A stretch of DNA of 38,318 nt, from the NCBI GenBank assembly GCA_024642205.1, contig JAHEBQ010000062.1, forward strand, positions 1-38,318, written 5' to 3'. Position 1 is the first letter of the stretch; each line of letters opens with the position of its first letter. The stretch is from Planctomycetaceae bacterium. Its GTDB lineage: Bacteria > Planctomycetota > Planctomycetia > Pirellulales > Pirellulaceae. Positions 27,316-35,097 of this stretch are shown here, in pieces. The notes under the pieces are model-generated. The model saw only the letters and a list, made by a program, of their open reading frames with translations. It was not told where the DNA came from and did no database searches. Made by a program: the position numbers and the translations under genes.

Positions 27316-27834
27316 TTGACGGGGCTCAAGTTCATCGCAAAGCAAACATTGAAACGTCTCGCTGCCATCCTGTTTCAAGTGCTCCTCATCGCCACATTCG
27401 CGTTGTGGTTTGGAGGATTTACTTTTTACGTTTCGTTTGTCGTGCCGATTGGAACCGACGTCCTCGGATCGGCCCGAACCCAGGGGTTCGTGACTCAGCA
27501 AGTGACTCACTGGATGAACGTCGTTTGCGGAGCGGCACTGGTTTTCATGTTGATTGAGACGACACGCGCCGCGGGTGTACCGTGGAAACGTGGCCGCTGG
27601 ATTGCCATCACGATGGTGATGCTGATCGGAGGCTGTTTGCTCGCTCTGATTTGGCTCCACCCAGTCATGGACAAGATGATTCGCGCGGTAGACGAATCGA
27701 TTTCCGACAGAGCCCATTTTTATCAGCTTCACCGAATTTATCTCTGGCTATGCACTTTTCAGTGGATCATGGCGTGGATCTGGCTGTTTGTCACAGTCGG
27801 ACGATGGCGCAAGGAAATTGATCAGAACCGTTGA
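27316..27834 (+). CDS. Small four-helix membrane protein
   Basis: The product is about 172 residues from the TTG at 27316. The frame is open inside the preceding gene back to 27163, but that part is the shadow of the CelD-like end. Four membrane helices are clear: ILFQVLLIATFALWFGGFTF, VVCGAALVFMLIETT, WIAITMVMLIGGCLLALIWL and LWLCTFQWIMAWIWLFVTV. GGFTFYVSFVVPIGTDVLGS after helix 1 resembles DUF4149-type proteins, whose role is unknown. A TTG at 27349 is a second possible start. It follows the acetyltransferase by 11 bases and is likely in its operon. Function cannot be told. Confidence 0.65.
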   Translation: MTGLKFIAKQTLKRLAAILFQVLLIATFALWFGGFTFYVSFVVPIGTDVLGSARTQGFVTQQVTHWMNVVCGAALVFMLIETTRAAGVPWKRGRWIAITMVMLIGGCLLALIWLHPVMDKMIRAVDESISDRAHFYQLHRIYLWLCTFQWIMAWIWLFVTVGRWRKEIDQNR

Positions 27835-27876
27835 TTTTCCTACATTCTCTAACTCTCAGGATCTGCGTTTTTAAGG

Positions 27877-27882
27877 TATGAT
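27877..27882 (+). promoter_or_regulatory. Possible -10 box for the papain-like peptidase gene
   Basis: TATGAT at 27877-27882 lies 53 bases before the ATG at 27936 in a short AT-rich gap. The same nine bases TATGATATT followed by C occur 49 bases before the beta-propeller ATG at 13080. No -35 box is clear at either place. Confidence 0.25.
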
Positions 27883-27935
27883 ATTCCAGTAGTTAATTGG
27901 CCATTTACATTATTTTCCGACTTCGCAGGTGCTGT

Positions 27936-29141
27936 ATGCGTTATTCGATTCGATTAGCTCTATCAAGTTTGCTGGTGCTTGTTGTTTTGACCGTTCAAAC
28001 CTTTTCACCGGTCCATGCGCAGGAAGATCTTGTGGCCCGAACGGCAGATGGCACGCTCGTTTCGGACGCTTCCCAGCCGAAGGAAGACAAACCGGCAAAG
28101 AAATCGGGCGAGTACGACTTTACCGTGGATCACCGGATTGCGTGTACGGACGTTAAATCCCAGGGCTCGACCGGGACTTGCTGGAGTTTTGCAACGGCTT
28201 CATTTATTGAGTCGGAATTGATGCGACGCGAGAAAGGTCAGCACGATCTGTCCGAGATGTTCATCGTCAAAAACATCTATCGAGACAAGGCTCGCAATTT
28301 CGTCCTGCGTCAGGGTAAAGCAAATTTCTCGCAGGGCGCATTGGCCCATGACTTCATCAATTCCGCGAGCAGTTACGGACTGGTTCCCGAAGAGATTTAT
28401 TCTGGTCTCGATGAGGGACAAACCCGTCATGATCATGGAGAAATGGAGGCCCTGATGTTGGGGTACCTGGAAGCCGTCGTTAAGCAGAAGTCCATTTCAC
28501 CAAAATGGCAAATCGCCTCTGACAGGATTCTCGACACCTATCTCGGCACGTCGCCGGAAAGATTTACCTACCGTGACCGAAGTTATTCACCGAAAGAGTT
28601 TGCCAAAAGCCTTGAGTTCCGGGCCCAGGACTATGTCAGTATTTCTTCCTTCAGCCATCATCCGTTTTATGAACCGTTTGTGCTGGAGATTCCGGACAAC
28701 TATTCAAATGGGTCGTTTCAAAACCTGCCGCTCGATGACATGATTGACATCATTGATACGGCAATCGAAAACGGATTCAGTGTCGCCTGGGATGGAGATG
28801 TCAGTGAACAAGGGTTCTCGGCTTCACGCGGAATTGCAATTGTTCCGACCGACAAAAACCGACGGGACCTGTTCACGAAAGTAGGTGAAGAACTCAAAGT
28901 CGACCAGGAGATGCGGCAAAACGAATTCATGACGCTGTCCACGACCGACGATCACCTCATGCACATCGTGGGAATTTCACACGATTCCGACGGAAACAAG
29001 TATTACATGGTCAAGAACTCGTGGGGTGAAATCGGGCCCTACAAAGGTTTCATTCACATGTCGGAAGCATTTGTGCGGCTTAAGACGATTTCAATCCTGG
29101 TGCACACCGATGCCGTTCCGCCACGACTGCAACGCGACTAG
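27936..29141 (+). CDS. Secreted papain-fold peptidase, aminopeptidase C/bleomycin hydrolase type
   Basis: The 401-residue product starts at the ATG at 27936, preceded by AGGTG; an upstream start would spoil the signal peptide RLALSSLLVLVVLTVQTFS-PVHA. The mature protein has the C1B peptidase set: oxyanion Gln76 and nucleophile Cys82 in DVKSQGSTGTCWSFA, His343 in DDHLMHIVGISHD, and Asn361 in YYMVKNSWGE. The insertions between the Cys and His halves match bleomycin hydrolase/PepC. Those relatives are normally cytoplasmic aminopeptidases, so export is unusual. The usual C-terminal residue that trims peptides in PepC cannot be compared, because the end (AVPPRLQRD) is extended. It faces the GIN-domain lipoprotein gene 192 bases away. 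It is likely active on peptides in the periplasm or outside. Confidence 0.88.
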   Translation: MRYSIRLALSSLLVLVVLTVQTFSPVHAQEDLVARTADGTLVSDASQPKEDKPAKKSGEYDFTVDHRIACTDVKSQGSTGTCWSFATASFIESELMRREKGQHDLSEMFIVKNIYRDKARNFVLRQGKANFSQGALAHDFINSASSYGLVPEEIYSGLDEGQTRHDHGEMEALMLGYLEAVVKQKSISPKWQIASDRILDTYLGTSPERFTYRDRSYSPKEFAKSLEFRAQDYVSISSFSHHPFYEPFVLEIPDNYSNGSFQNLPLDDMIDIIDTAIENGFSVAWDGDVSEQGFSASRGIAIVPTDKNRRDLFTKVGEELKVDQEMRQNEFMTLSTTDDHLMHIVGISHDSDGNKYYMVKNSWGEIGPYKGFIHMSEAFVRLKTISILVHTDAVPPRLQRD

Positions 29142-29333
29142 TACATCATCAAGATTTGATTCTGGTAAGTGGACGAGTCGATGTTCGATCGACGATCGAC
29201 ACCGGAATTCGAGGGTTCAGGTCCCGGCCCCGCAAACAGCCAAATGAGTGTGCTGCGGAATTCCAGACATCAATCGACTCAATCGATCGTAGCGTGAACA
29301 AACCCCATTGCGTCGTCACGGTTGCCAGGCAAT

Positions 29334-30026
29334 CTACTCAATCTTGGAGACCGAACCGACGCCGGAAATATCCTCCTCTACTCGAGGTTCTCCTTTATAT
29401 TTGACGGAACCAACTCCGGAAATCTTGGCGACCAGTTGTTCCGTAACATGCACCTTGGCGCTGCCGGCTCCCGACATGTCGAAATTGCCGTTCCTGGCAA
29501 CGAGGTCAATCAATTTTAGAGTGCATGCTCCCGAAGCTTCGACATCGATTGTATTGGTCGTGCCTTCGGCGACGATGGTCGCAGCTCCTGAAATATCGAT
29601 CGCAAGTTTCTCGCCAGTGTAATTTGTGATTTTCGCCGTACCGGCGCCGCTGACTTCGACCAGTTTCAGTTCCGGTACCGTGATATTAACCACCAAGCCG
29701 GTTGAGGAAGAATACGACTCGGTAACCGCAAGTTTGAGTTTTCCGTTTTCTACCCCCACGTCGACAAAATCGATCAAATTATCATCGAAGGAAACCGAGA
29801 CCGATTGTGCTTCTCCGCATTTGACATTGTATTGGCCCGAACCCGAGAATTCGACCTGGTCAAAGGACTCGACGTCGAAGGTTTTCGTTGCCTGAACTCC
29901 GGAACCCTTGATCCCGACAAAATCCAGATTGAGGCCACACCCTTGCAGCAGCAATGCGATTCCGCACAATGCCAGGGACATGGATTTAAGAAGCAATCGA
30001 ACGGGTGATTCGTGTTTGATCTGCAT
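29334..30026 (-). CDS. GIN-domain (DUF2807) lipoprotein
   Basis: The 230-residue product starts at the ATG at 30026, with the good ribosome binding site GGAGAA nine bases upstream; the open frame further upstream does not look coding. A lipoprotein signal peptide ends at LLQGC30. The rest is made of the repeating right-handed beta-strand pattern of DUF2807: VESFDQVEFSGSGQYNV, then VSGAGTAKITNYTG, IDISGAATIVAEG, VEASGACTLKLID, FDMSGAGSAKVHV and ISGVGSVKYKG. The (S/G)-G-(A/S)-G turn is repeated at each coil. Members are outer-envelope putative adhesins or anti-sigma-linked proteins; the role here is unknown. Gene order gives no partner. It is convergent with the peptidase and divergent from the M28 peptidase. 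Confidence 0.9.
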   Translation of the reverse strand: MQIKHESPVRLLLKSMSLALCGIALLLQGCGLNLDFVGIKGSGVQATKTFDVESFDQVEFSGSGQYNVKCGEAQSVSVSFDDNLIDFVDVGVENGKLKLAVTESYSSSTGLVVNITVPELKLVEVSGAGTAKITNYTGEKLAIDISGAATIVAEGTTNTIDVEASGACTLKLIDLVARNGNFDMSGAGSAKVHVTEQLVAKISGVGSVKYKGEPRVEEDISGVGSVSKIE

Positions 30027-30308
30027 GTGTTCTCCAGCATTTTCGGGGTTCGGTAAAGCCAATTCCCAATCTTCGTCTGGGCGGGCGGTTTCTTGAAAAA
30101 ATTGTATCCGGAAAACCAACTTTCTTCGAACCGATGATAATTTGATCACCCATCAATTGTACTCGAAAACACAAAATCACAGGCAAGCTGATCCAAATGG
30201 CCGGCCGGGGTCAGTCCTGCTCCGTGGCGAGCCGCAGTTTCGACTGTTAAGATTTATGGCTCGGCCTCTCCAACCGACAAATACGTTCCCAGCACGCAGA
30301 GACCCCAA

Positions 30309-31742
30309 ATGAAACTGAGATTCAAACTGCCGGCCATTATTTTCTGTCTTGTTTTTTTAACGGGCAATGGTGATGCCCAAGATCCCGTGACAGCCCCGTC
30401 CAATCATCAAATTTCCGATTACCAGCCGACGGCCAACAGGATTATCGAAGCCGGACGCAACCAAAACGACTCCTACCTGAAGCTCCAAGAGCTATGTGAC
30501 GACATAGGACATCGACTCAGCGGAAGCGAATCTCTGGAACGTGCGATCGAATGGGCTCAGCAATCGATGAAATCAGACGGTCAGGAAAACGTTCGCGCCG
30601 AGGCAGTCACGATTCGAAAGTGGGTTAGGGGCCACGAAAGCTGCGAGCTGATTGAGCCGCGATCCATGAAAATCGATATGTTGGGCCTGGGATGGTCGGT
30701 TGGAACTCCCTCAGAAGGAATTACCGCCGAAGTGATTGTTGTCAAAAACAAGGAAGAACTCGATTCCCTGCCTGACGAAAAGATCAAGGACAAGATCGTC
30801 GTCTTTAATTTCCCAATGCCACAGTATTCGGAATCGCAGGGATCCGGATATGGAACGGCGGTTCAGTACCGATCCAATGGAGCAAAATGGGCAGCCGAGC
30901 GAGGCGGACTGGCGGCGCTGATCCGCTCGGTTACCGCCTACTCACTGGTCAGCCCACACACGGGTGCAATGCGGTATGACGCCGAGACGCCAAAGGTCCC
31001 TACGGCTGCCATTTCTGTCGAGGCTGCCATGATGCTCAATCGCCTGCAAGACCGAGGCAAGAAACCGGTTGTCCGCCTCAAGATGGAGGCGGAGGATCAG
31101 GGCGAGGCTCCCTCCGCCAACGTGATCGGGGAAATCGTAGGAAGTGAAAAACCAGATGAGATTGTTGTGATCGGTGGCCACATTGATTCATGGGATGTCG
31201 GGCAAGGTGCGCAGGACGACGGTGCCGGTTGCGTTGTCTCGATGGAAGCGATCAATATTCTGCGCAAACTCGGGCTAAGACCGAAACGGACCATTCGCGT
31301 GGTGCTCTGGACCAACGAAGAGAACGGCATGGCTGGAGCTCGCAGCTATGCGGCACGCCATCAAAAAGACGATCACGTCGCTGGAATCGAATCCGACTCG
31401 GGTGGATTCACACCCCAGGGACTTTCCGTCGACCTGGAAGACGAGAAAAAAGAACAAGTCGCGTTACGGCAGCTAATGGAAGTCTTGAAGCTGCTTGAGC
31501 CGATTGGCGCGACTCGGGCTGAAATCGGCGGTTCGGGAGCCGATGTTGGACAGCTCAAAGCGCTTGGTGCCGCCTGCATGGGGCTCAATGTTGACGGCCG
31601 GCTTTATTTTAATACCCATCATACGTGGGCCGACACGGTTGATAAGGTCAACCCGAAAGAACTGACCGACTGTGCCATCACCCTCGCCGTTGCGGCCTTC
31701 GTCATTGCCGATATGCCGCAGCGTCTTGGCGACGCAGAATGA
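30309..31742 (+). CDS. Secreted M28-family zinc peptidase with PA-like insertion
   Basis: The 477-residue product has a signal peptide (AIIFCLVFLTGNGDA) and the carboxypeptidase Q (M28) layout. A protease-associated-type insertion spans about 120-265 (EVIVVKNKEELDSLPDEKIK, IVVFNFP). The catalytic zinc domain holds the full ligand set: His291 in GGHIDSWDVG, Asp303 in AQDDGAG, Glu337-Glu338 in TNEENGMAG, Asp363 in ESDSGG and His438 in HHTWADT. It should remove amino acids or dipeptides from peptide ends outside the cytoplasm. The start is the ATG at 30309; the bases just before it are CCCCAA, so no ribosome binding site is seen. It is a single gene; with the papain-like peptidase 1.2 kb away it makes a small peptidase group split by a lipoprotein gene. 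Confidence 0.92.
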   Translation: MKLRFKLPAIIFCLVFLTGNGDAQDPVTAPSNHQISDYQPTANRIIEAGRNQNDSYLKLQELCDDIGHRLSGSESLERAIEWAQQSMKSDGQENVRAEAVTIRKWVRGHESCELIEPRSMKIDMLGLGWSVGTPSEGITAEVIVVKNKEELDSLPDEKIKDKIVVFNFPMPQYSESQGSGYGTAVQYRSNGAKWAAERGGLAALIRSVTAYSLVSPHTGAMRYDAETPKVPTAAISVEAAMMLNRLQDRGKKPVVRLKMEAEDQGEAPSANVIGEIVGSEKPDEIVVIGGHIDSWDVGQGAQDDGAGCVVSMEAINILRKLGLRPKRTIRVVLWTNEENGMAGARSYAARHQKDDHVAGIESDSGGFTPQGLSVDLEDEKKEQVALRQLMEVLKLLEPIGATRAEIGGSGADVGQLKALGAACMGLNVDGRLYFNTHHTWADTVDKVNPKELTDCAITLAVAAFVIADMPQRLGDAE

Positions 31743-31854
31743 AACGGGGCCTTGGGCACGTCAAAGCTTGAAAACTGGGTTTGGCGTTAACCCTGGCCGG
31801 ATGTCCCGAGCCAAAGCGATCATCCGCAGTATCGGGAGAGGCCGTTGCTGTGGC

Positions 31855-32934
31855 TCAAATCCGACCGAACGTCTTCGAAGCAGGAAGAGCGTCCGCGATT
31901 TGAACCGACCTCGCGACGATTTCAGTATCGGACAAGTCATCGATTGACAGCGACGGCATGTCGTGGCGAGGCATCGCATTGGCGGCCTTGAGATAGGTTT
32001 TGTCGTAATACGCGAGAACAATTTCTATCGCGCGGCCAACATCCTGGCTCTGGAGAGCACTGATCGCCTCGTCTGCGAGTTGCGGCCCAAGTCGTTTTCG
32101 AATTTTCTGGATCGATTCTTCAAGTTCAGAGATCGGAAGTTCCCCGTAATCAACCATTAAATTCTCGACTCGCTGCCGGGTACTGGAATCCATAAACACC
32201 GCAGGGGAGTGCCTCATCCGGTCGTAGAAAGTGAAGGGCAAAACGACGGTTCCGATCCGATTTCCTTCATCTTCGACCCAAATCCTTTGCTGGGCGTCGA
32301 AAGAATCAAGTTGGAAAAACAGGTCGTTTTCAAACTGCTCGGTCGAAGGCTGATTGGCTTGTCCAATTCCACCAAAAGCGGAGCCGCGATGATTGGCGAG
32401 CCCTTCCAGATCCAATACCTGGTGACCCGCGTCGGCCAAGAGTCGCAGCACCCGCGTCTTGCCGGCGCCCGTCAACCCGGAAACCACCTGCAGTCGCCAA
32501 GGGCGCTCGAAATACGAATGAGCGTATTTTCGAAACGCCTTATATCCACCTTCCAGAAGTGCTGGTTCAAGCCCCGCAGTCTTGAGTAGCCAGCCCATGG
32601 ATTGGCTACGCATCCCACCACGCCAACAATGGACCAGAACCGACTTTTCGCCGCGACTTGACTGGCGGGCCTGCAACACGAGGTCAGTCATTTTTTCGCC
32701 GGCGAATTTCAGTCCGCGGAGCACGGCCGAATCGTGACCCGAGTTTTTGTAAATCGTACCGACTTCGGCTCGTTGTTCGTCATCGAACAGTGGCAAGTTG
32801 ATCGCCCCAGGCACATGCCCTTTGAGAAACTCACTCGGTGAACGCACGTCGAGAACGACACAGTCGGAACTGCGGCGCCAAAATTCTTCAGCGCCGAGAG
32901 TCGAGTAAAAGTCGTGATGGAATACTTCGTTCAA
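31855..32934 (-). CDS. mnmH: tRNA 2-selenouridine synthase (SelU)
   Basis: The 359-residue product has both MnmH parts. The N-terminal rhodanese domain has catalytic Cys103 in VHCWRGGMRSQSM. The C-terminal P-loop domain has GLTGAGKT at residues 153-160, then LEGLANHRGSAFGG, an exact family signature. The enzyme changes 2-thiouridine at the wobble position of Lys, Glu and Gln tRNAs to 2-selenouridine, by way of a geranylated intermediate, using selenophosphate. The start is a TTG at 32934; no ATG is near and the frame is open a little further. No selD gene, which makes the selenium donor, is in the window, so the donor gene must be elsewhere, or the protein only makes the geranyl product. It is convergent with the M28 peptidase gene. 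Confidence 0.94.
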   Translation of the reverse strand: MNEVFHHDFYSTLGAEEFWRRSSDCVVLDVRSPSEFLKGHVPGAINLPLFDDEQRAEVGTIYKNSGHDSAVLRGLKFAGEKMTDLVLQARQSSRGEKSVLVHCWRGGMRSQSMGWLLKTAGLEPALLEGGYKAFRKYAHSYFERPWRLQVVSGLTGAGKTRVLRLLADAGHQVLDLEGLANHRGSAFGGIGQANQPSTEQFENDLFFQLDSFDAQQRIWVEDEGNRIGTVVLPFTFYDRMRHSPAVFMDSSTRQRVENLMVDYGELPISELEESIQKIRKRLGPQLADEAISALQSQDVGRAIEIVLAYYDKTYLKAANAMPRHDMPSLSIDDLSDTEIVARSVQIADALPASKTFGRI

Positions 32935-33315
32935 ACGTAATTCAGATCGCTGGAATATGACGGTTCAGCCTCACCCGTGTAAACAAACGAATTCAACTGC
33001 TGTGATCGTCACGGACGGGCCACTTTCGGTCTTCCAATGGGGTGACAACTGGCCGAAATGAAATCACCCTTACCGGCCTCGGCTCTAGTCCGGGATGGGG
33101 AGCCTTAACCGCCCAAAAACGAATGAAAGCCCCGAGCCCAGAATCATCGCCAACTTCCAGTGAACTCACTGTGTTGATTCGCGTCGCATCCCTGGGAATC
33201 ATTCTTGCAAACACGCCCCAGCTGCGCAAGGTGGCCCGTAAAAAAAGCCAGGCGCTGAAGCGCCTGGCCTTGGAGTTGGCTCATGTCGTGGACCATTCCA
33301 CGATCGCAAAACCGA
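32935..33315. other. Intergenic region with a terminator
   Basis: This 381-base gap between mnmH and the DUF1598 gene, both on the minus strand, holds no convincing gene. A frame open on the plus strand from 33042 runs into the antisense of the DUF1598 gene and looks like a shadow. The strong hairpin at 33240-33268 is listed separately. No clear mnmH promoter is visible. Confidence 0.5.
33240..33268 (-). terminator. Rho-independent terminator of the DUF1598 gene
   Basis: A perfect nine-base-pair inverted repeat, GCCAGGCGC (33247-33255) and GCGCCTGGC (33260-33268), has the four-base loop TGAA. On the minus strand the stem is followed directly by seven T bases (AAAAAAA at 33240-33246 on the plus strand). 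It lies 48 bases after the DUF1598 stop. The GC-rich stem plus T tract is the classic form and clearly terminates minus-strand transcription. Confidence 0.85.
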
Positions 33316-34779
33316 CTAGTTGTCGGCTGCATTCCACCACCAGGAGTCACTGGTTTTGGCAGCCGTTTTGGCGATTGAGGCGACGGAAGGGACGACTTGC
33401 GAATTGGCGGCAATGCCCCAGGGGTCAAGCTGGACACCACCGGAAGCGGACACCAGCCAAGTTTGCGCGATTCGAACAAAGCTGCACTGAGCCGGAACGG
33501 CTTTCGGCACTGCGTAACTTGGCGTCACGGCCGCATCGGTCAATCCAAGAATTGCCGGTGTTTCCAATCCGGCTTTTTCATTTAACCTTTCACGAGTGAT
33601 GATTGCGGCGGCAACGGACAGATCCATAATATTTCGAAGCTCTCGGAAGGCTGGTTCCGCCTTGGACAATTCCTCAAAACGCTCGGTCATCATTTCAGCC
33701 CATTTCACAGCAAAACGGTTTTGTTTTGTGCTACCGGCCTGTTTGCCTTCTCGATCAAACTTTGATTCCTCGGTAAGCGTTTTTACGCCTGTACCCCGGA
33801 TTTGCCAAACATTGCCGTCTTCGCTTTTGGCGATCGGCTCGTAATTACACTCCATCCAGAACCTTGGAGCCGCTGTCATGTTTTTTGCATTGGCTTTTTG
33901 GGCCATTTCCATGAAGCTCGGAAAGTTGCTAATCGGTGCTTCTTCCAGCCCCATCCCCAGTCGCTTCATTTTGTAATCAGCGGCAACCAGGACCTGAGAA
34001 AAACGACTGTCGGACGGAACCCCGGTGAGCTTGATCATCTGCTGTCCCATTGCCTGCTCAACCAGCGGCTGCATTTCAGGTCGGAACGGCGTCTGGCTCT
34101 GCTTCAATCTCCCGTAGAAGTTTTGAAGCTGCTTGATTCCCTGTTCGGTTGGATCGATCGAAACCGAAATGCCCTGTCCAGTTCGAGCATTTTCGACGGA
34201 ACGCATCGCGACGAGGAAGTCTTCAAGGTGGATGACCGGAGTCCGGGACGTTTTGCCGACCACAACACCTTCTTTGGTAATTTCAATACCTTCAGCAGGT
34301 CCGGCAAGGATCACGTCATTGTCGTCCTCGGAAACGATAATGAATTCGATTCGCTGCAATCCAGCCATGTAAACGACATCACTCGGAAGCGGCGTGCCTT
34401 CGTTCTTGGCACGTGTAATCGCGTCTTCCAGTCCACGAAGTGAGATCATGCGAAGCTGAGTGGCGTTTCCGATTCTTGCATCCGCTGCCTTCAGTCCGGC
34501 GGCAATGCGTTCGCGAACCGTTGGATCAAGTGCGGTTTTCTCGCTCGACAACACGCCGCGGGTATCGATTTTTACACCGCCGACAACACCGGTACTGAAA
34601 AACGTGTTGCCAACGTTGGCACCACCGTTCGCGCCACCGTTGGCGCCACCGTTATTTCCGCCGGCATTGTTGCCACCGGCATTGTTGCCACCGGCATTGT
34701 TCTGAGCAAAAGCACTCAGCGGCACAACCAACATTGCGCAACAGATGAAAAAAGTGAATCTGGCAAAACGTGCCGACAT
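33316..34779 (-). CDS. DUF1598 family secreted protein with Gly/Asn repeat
   Basis: The 487-residue product starts at the ATG at 34779, with CAGGAG eight bases upstream. A signal peptide (FFICCAMLVVPLSAFA) is followed by a low-complexity part of NNAGG and GGAN repeats (about residues 27-55), encoded by short tandem repeats. The remainder fits DUF1598, a family seen almost only in Planctomycetes: VVGGVKIDTRGVLSSEKTAL, then LPSDVVYMAGLQRIEFIIV, then FLVAMRSVENARTGQGISVSID, SRFSQVLVAADYKMKRLGMG, and a late MTERFEELSKAEPAFRELR. Its function is unknown. It is probably periplasmic or cell-surface. A -10 box lies close upstream and a strong terminator follows, so it is a single-gene unit. It is divergent from the sigma-54 activator gene. 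Confidence 0.9.
   Translation of the reverse strand: MSARFARFTFFICCAMLVVPLSAFAQNNAGGNNAGGNNAGGNNGGANGGANGGANVGNTFFSTGVVGGVKIDTRGVLSSEKTALDPTVRERIAAGLKAADARIGNATQLRMISLRGLEDAITRAKNEGTPLPSDVVYMAGLQRIEFIIVSEDDNDVILAGPAEGIEITKEGVVVGKTSRTPVIHLEDFLVAMRSVENARTGQGISVSIDPTEQGIKQLQNFYGRLKQSQTPFRPEMQPLVEQAMGQQMIKLTGVPSDSRFSQVLVAADYKMKRLGMGLEEAPISNFPSFMEMAQKANAKNMTAAPRFWMECNYEPIAKSEDGNVWQIRGTGVKTLTEESKFDREGKQAGSTKQNRFAVKWAEMMTERFEELSKAEPAFRELRNIMDLSVAAAIITRERLNEKAGLETPAILGLTDAAVTPSYAVPKAVPAQCSFVRIAQTWLVSASGGVQLDPWGIAANSQVVPSVASIAKTAAKTSDSWWWNAADN
34619..34701 (-). repeat. Short tandem repeats inside the DUF1598 gene
   Basis: Three near-identical 12-base units (34619-34630, 34631-34642, 34643-34654; GCGCCACCGTTG type) are followed by three 15-base units (34657-34671, 34672-34686, 34687-34701; GCCACCGGCATTGTT, the last two identical). 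On the coding strand they give GGAN and NNAGG repeats just after the signal peptide. Units are multiples of three, so copy-number changes keep the frame. Confidence 0.9.
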
Positions 34780-35097
34780 GATTTAGCTCCTGAGAAAAAA
34801 GGCCTTGCCCCTTGGTCTTTAATTATATCGTACTTGAAGGTCCGTATTCTTACCTCGCTACCAGATCTTATTCAGAAAGGCTGGCGGATCGAGGCGAAAA
34901 CGCGGTAAGATATCAATTGTGAGAATCAACCTATCTCTCAGACTAACCAGACACCCTGTTAATGGCAAGAAAAACCGGCATTTTGAGAAGATTCAGCCAC
35001 AGTCGTTCGTGGCGGGCATCCCTTGAGCATATCTCAAACTCCGGGATTTCTCTTCACGACATCTCCCAGAACAGCTGTTAAGGCAACATTTCAGAAC
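34780..35097. other. Divergent promoter region of the DUF1598 and sigma-54 activator genes
   Basis: This 318-base gap holds no convincing gene. An in-frame TTG at 35023 could lengthen the activator by 25 residues. The leftward side carries a TATAAT box and ribosome binding site for the DUF1598 gene. On the rightward side I see neither a clear sigma-70 promoter nor a -24/-12 sigma-54 promoter for the activator. Confidence 0.45.
34822..34827 (-). promoter_or_regulatory. Possible -10 box for the DUF1598 gene
   Basis: TATAAT (reading leftwards from 34827) is a perfect -10 hexamer, placed so that transcription would begin near 34815, about 36 bases before the ATG at 34779. No good -35 box is found at 16-18 bases, so it may need an activator or another sigma factor. 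Confidence 0.4.

Noticed and set aside
29205..29250. Sequence like a tRNA 3' half (GGGTTCAGGTCCC then CCCCGC)
   Set aside because: Only three T-stem pairs form and no matching 5' acceptor half lies at the right distance; probably chance.
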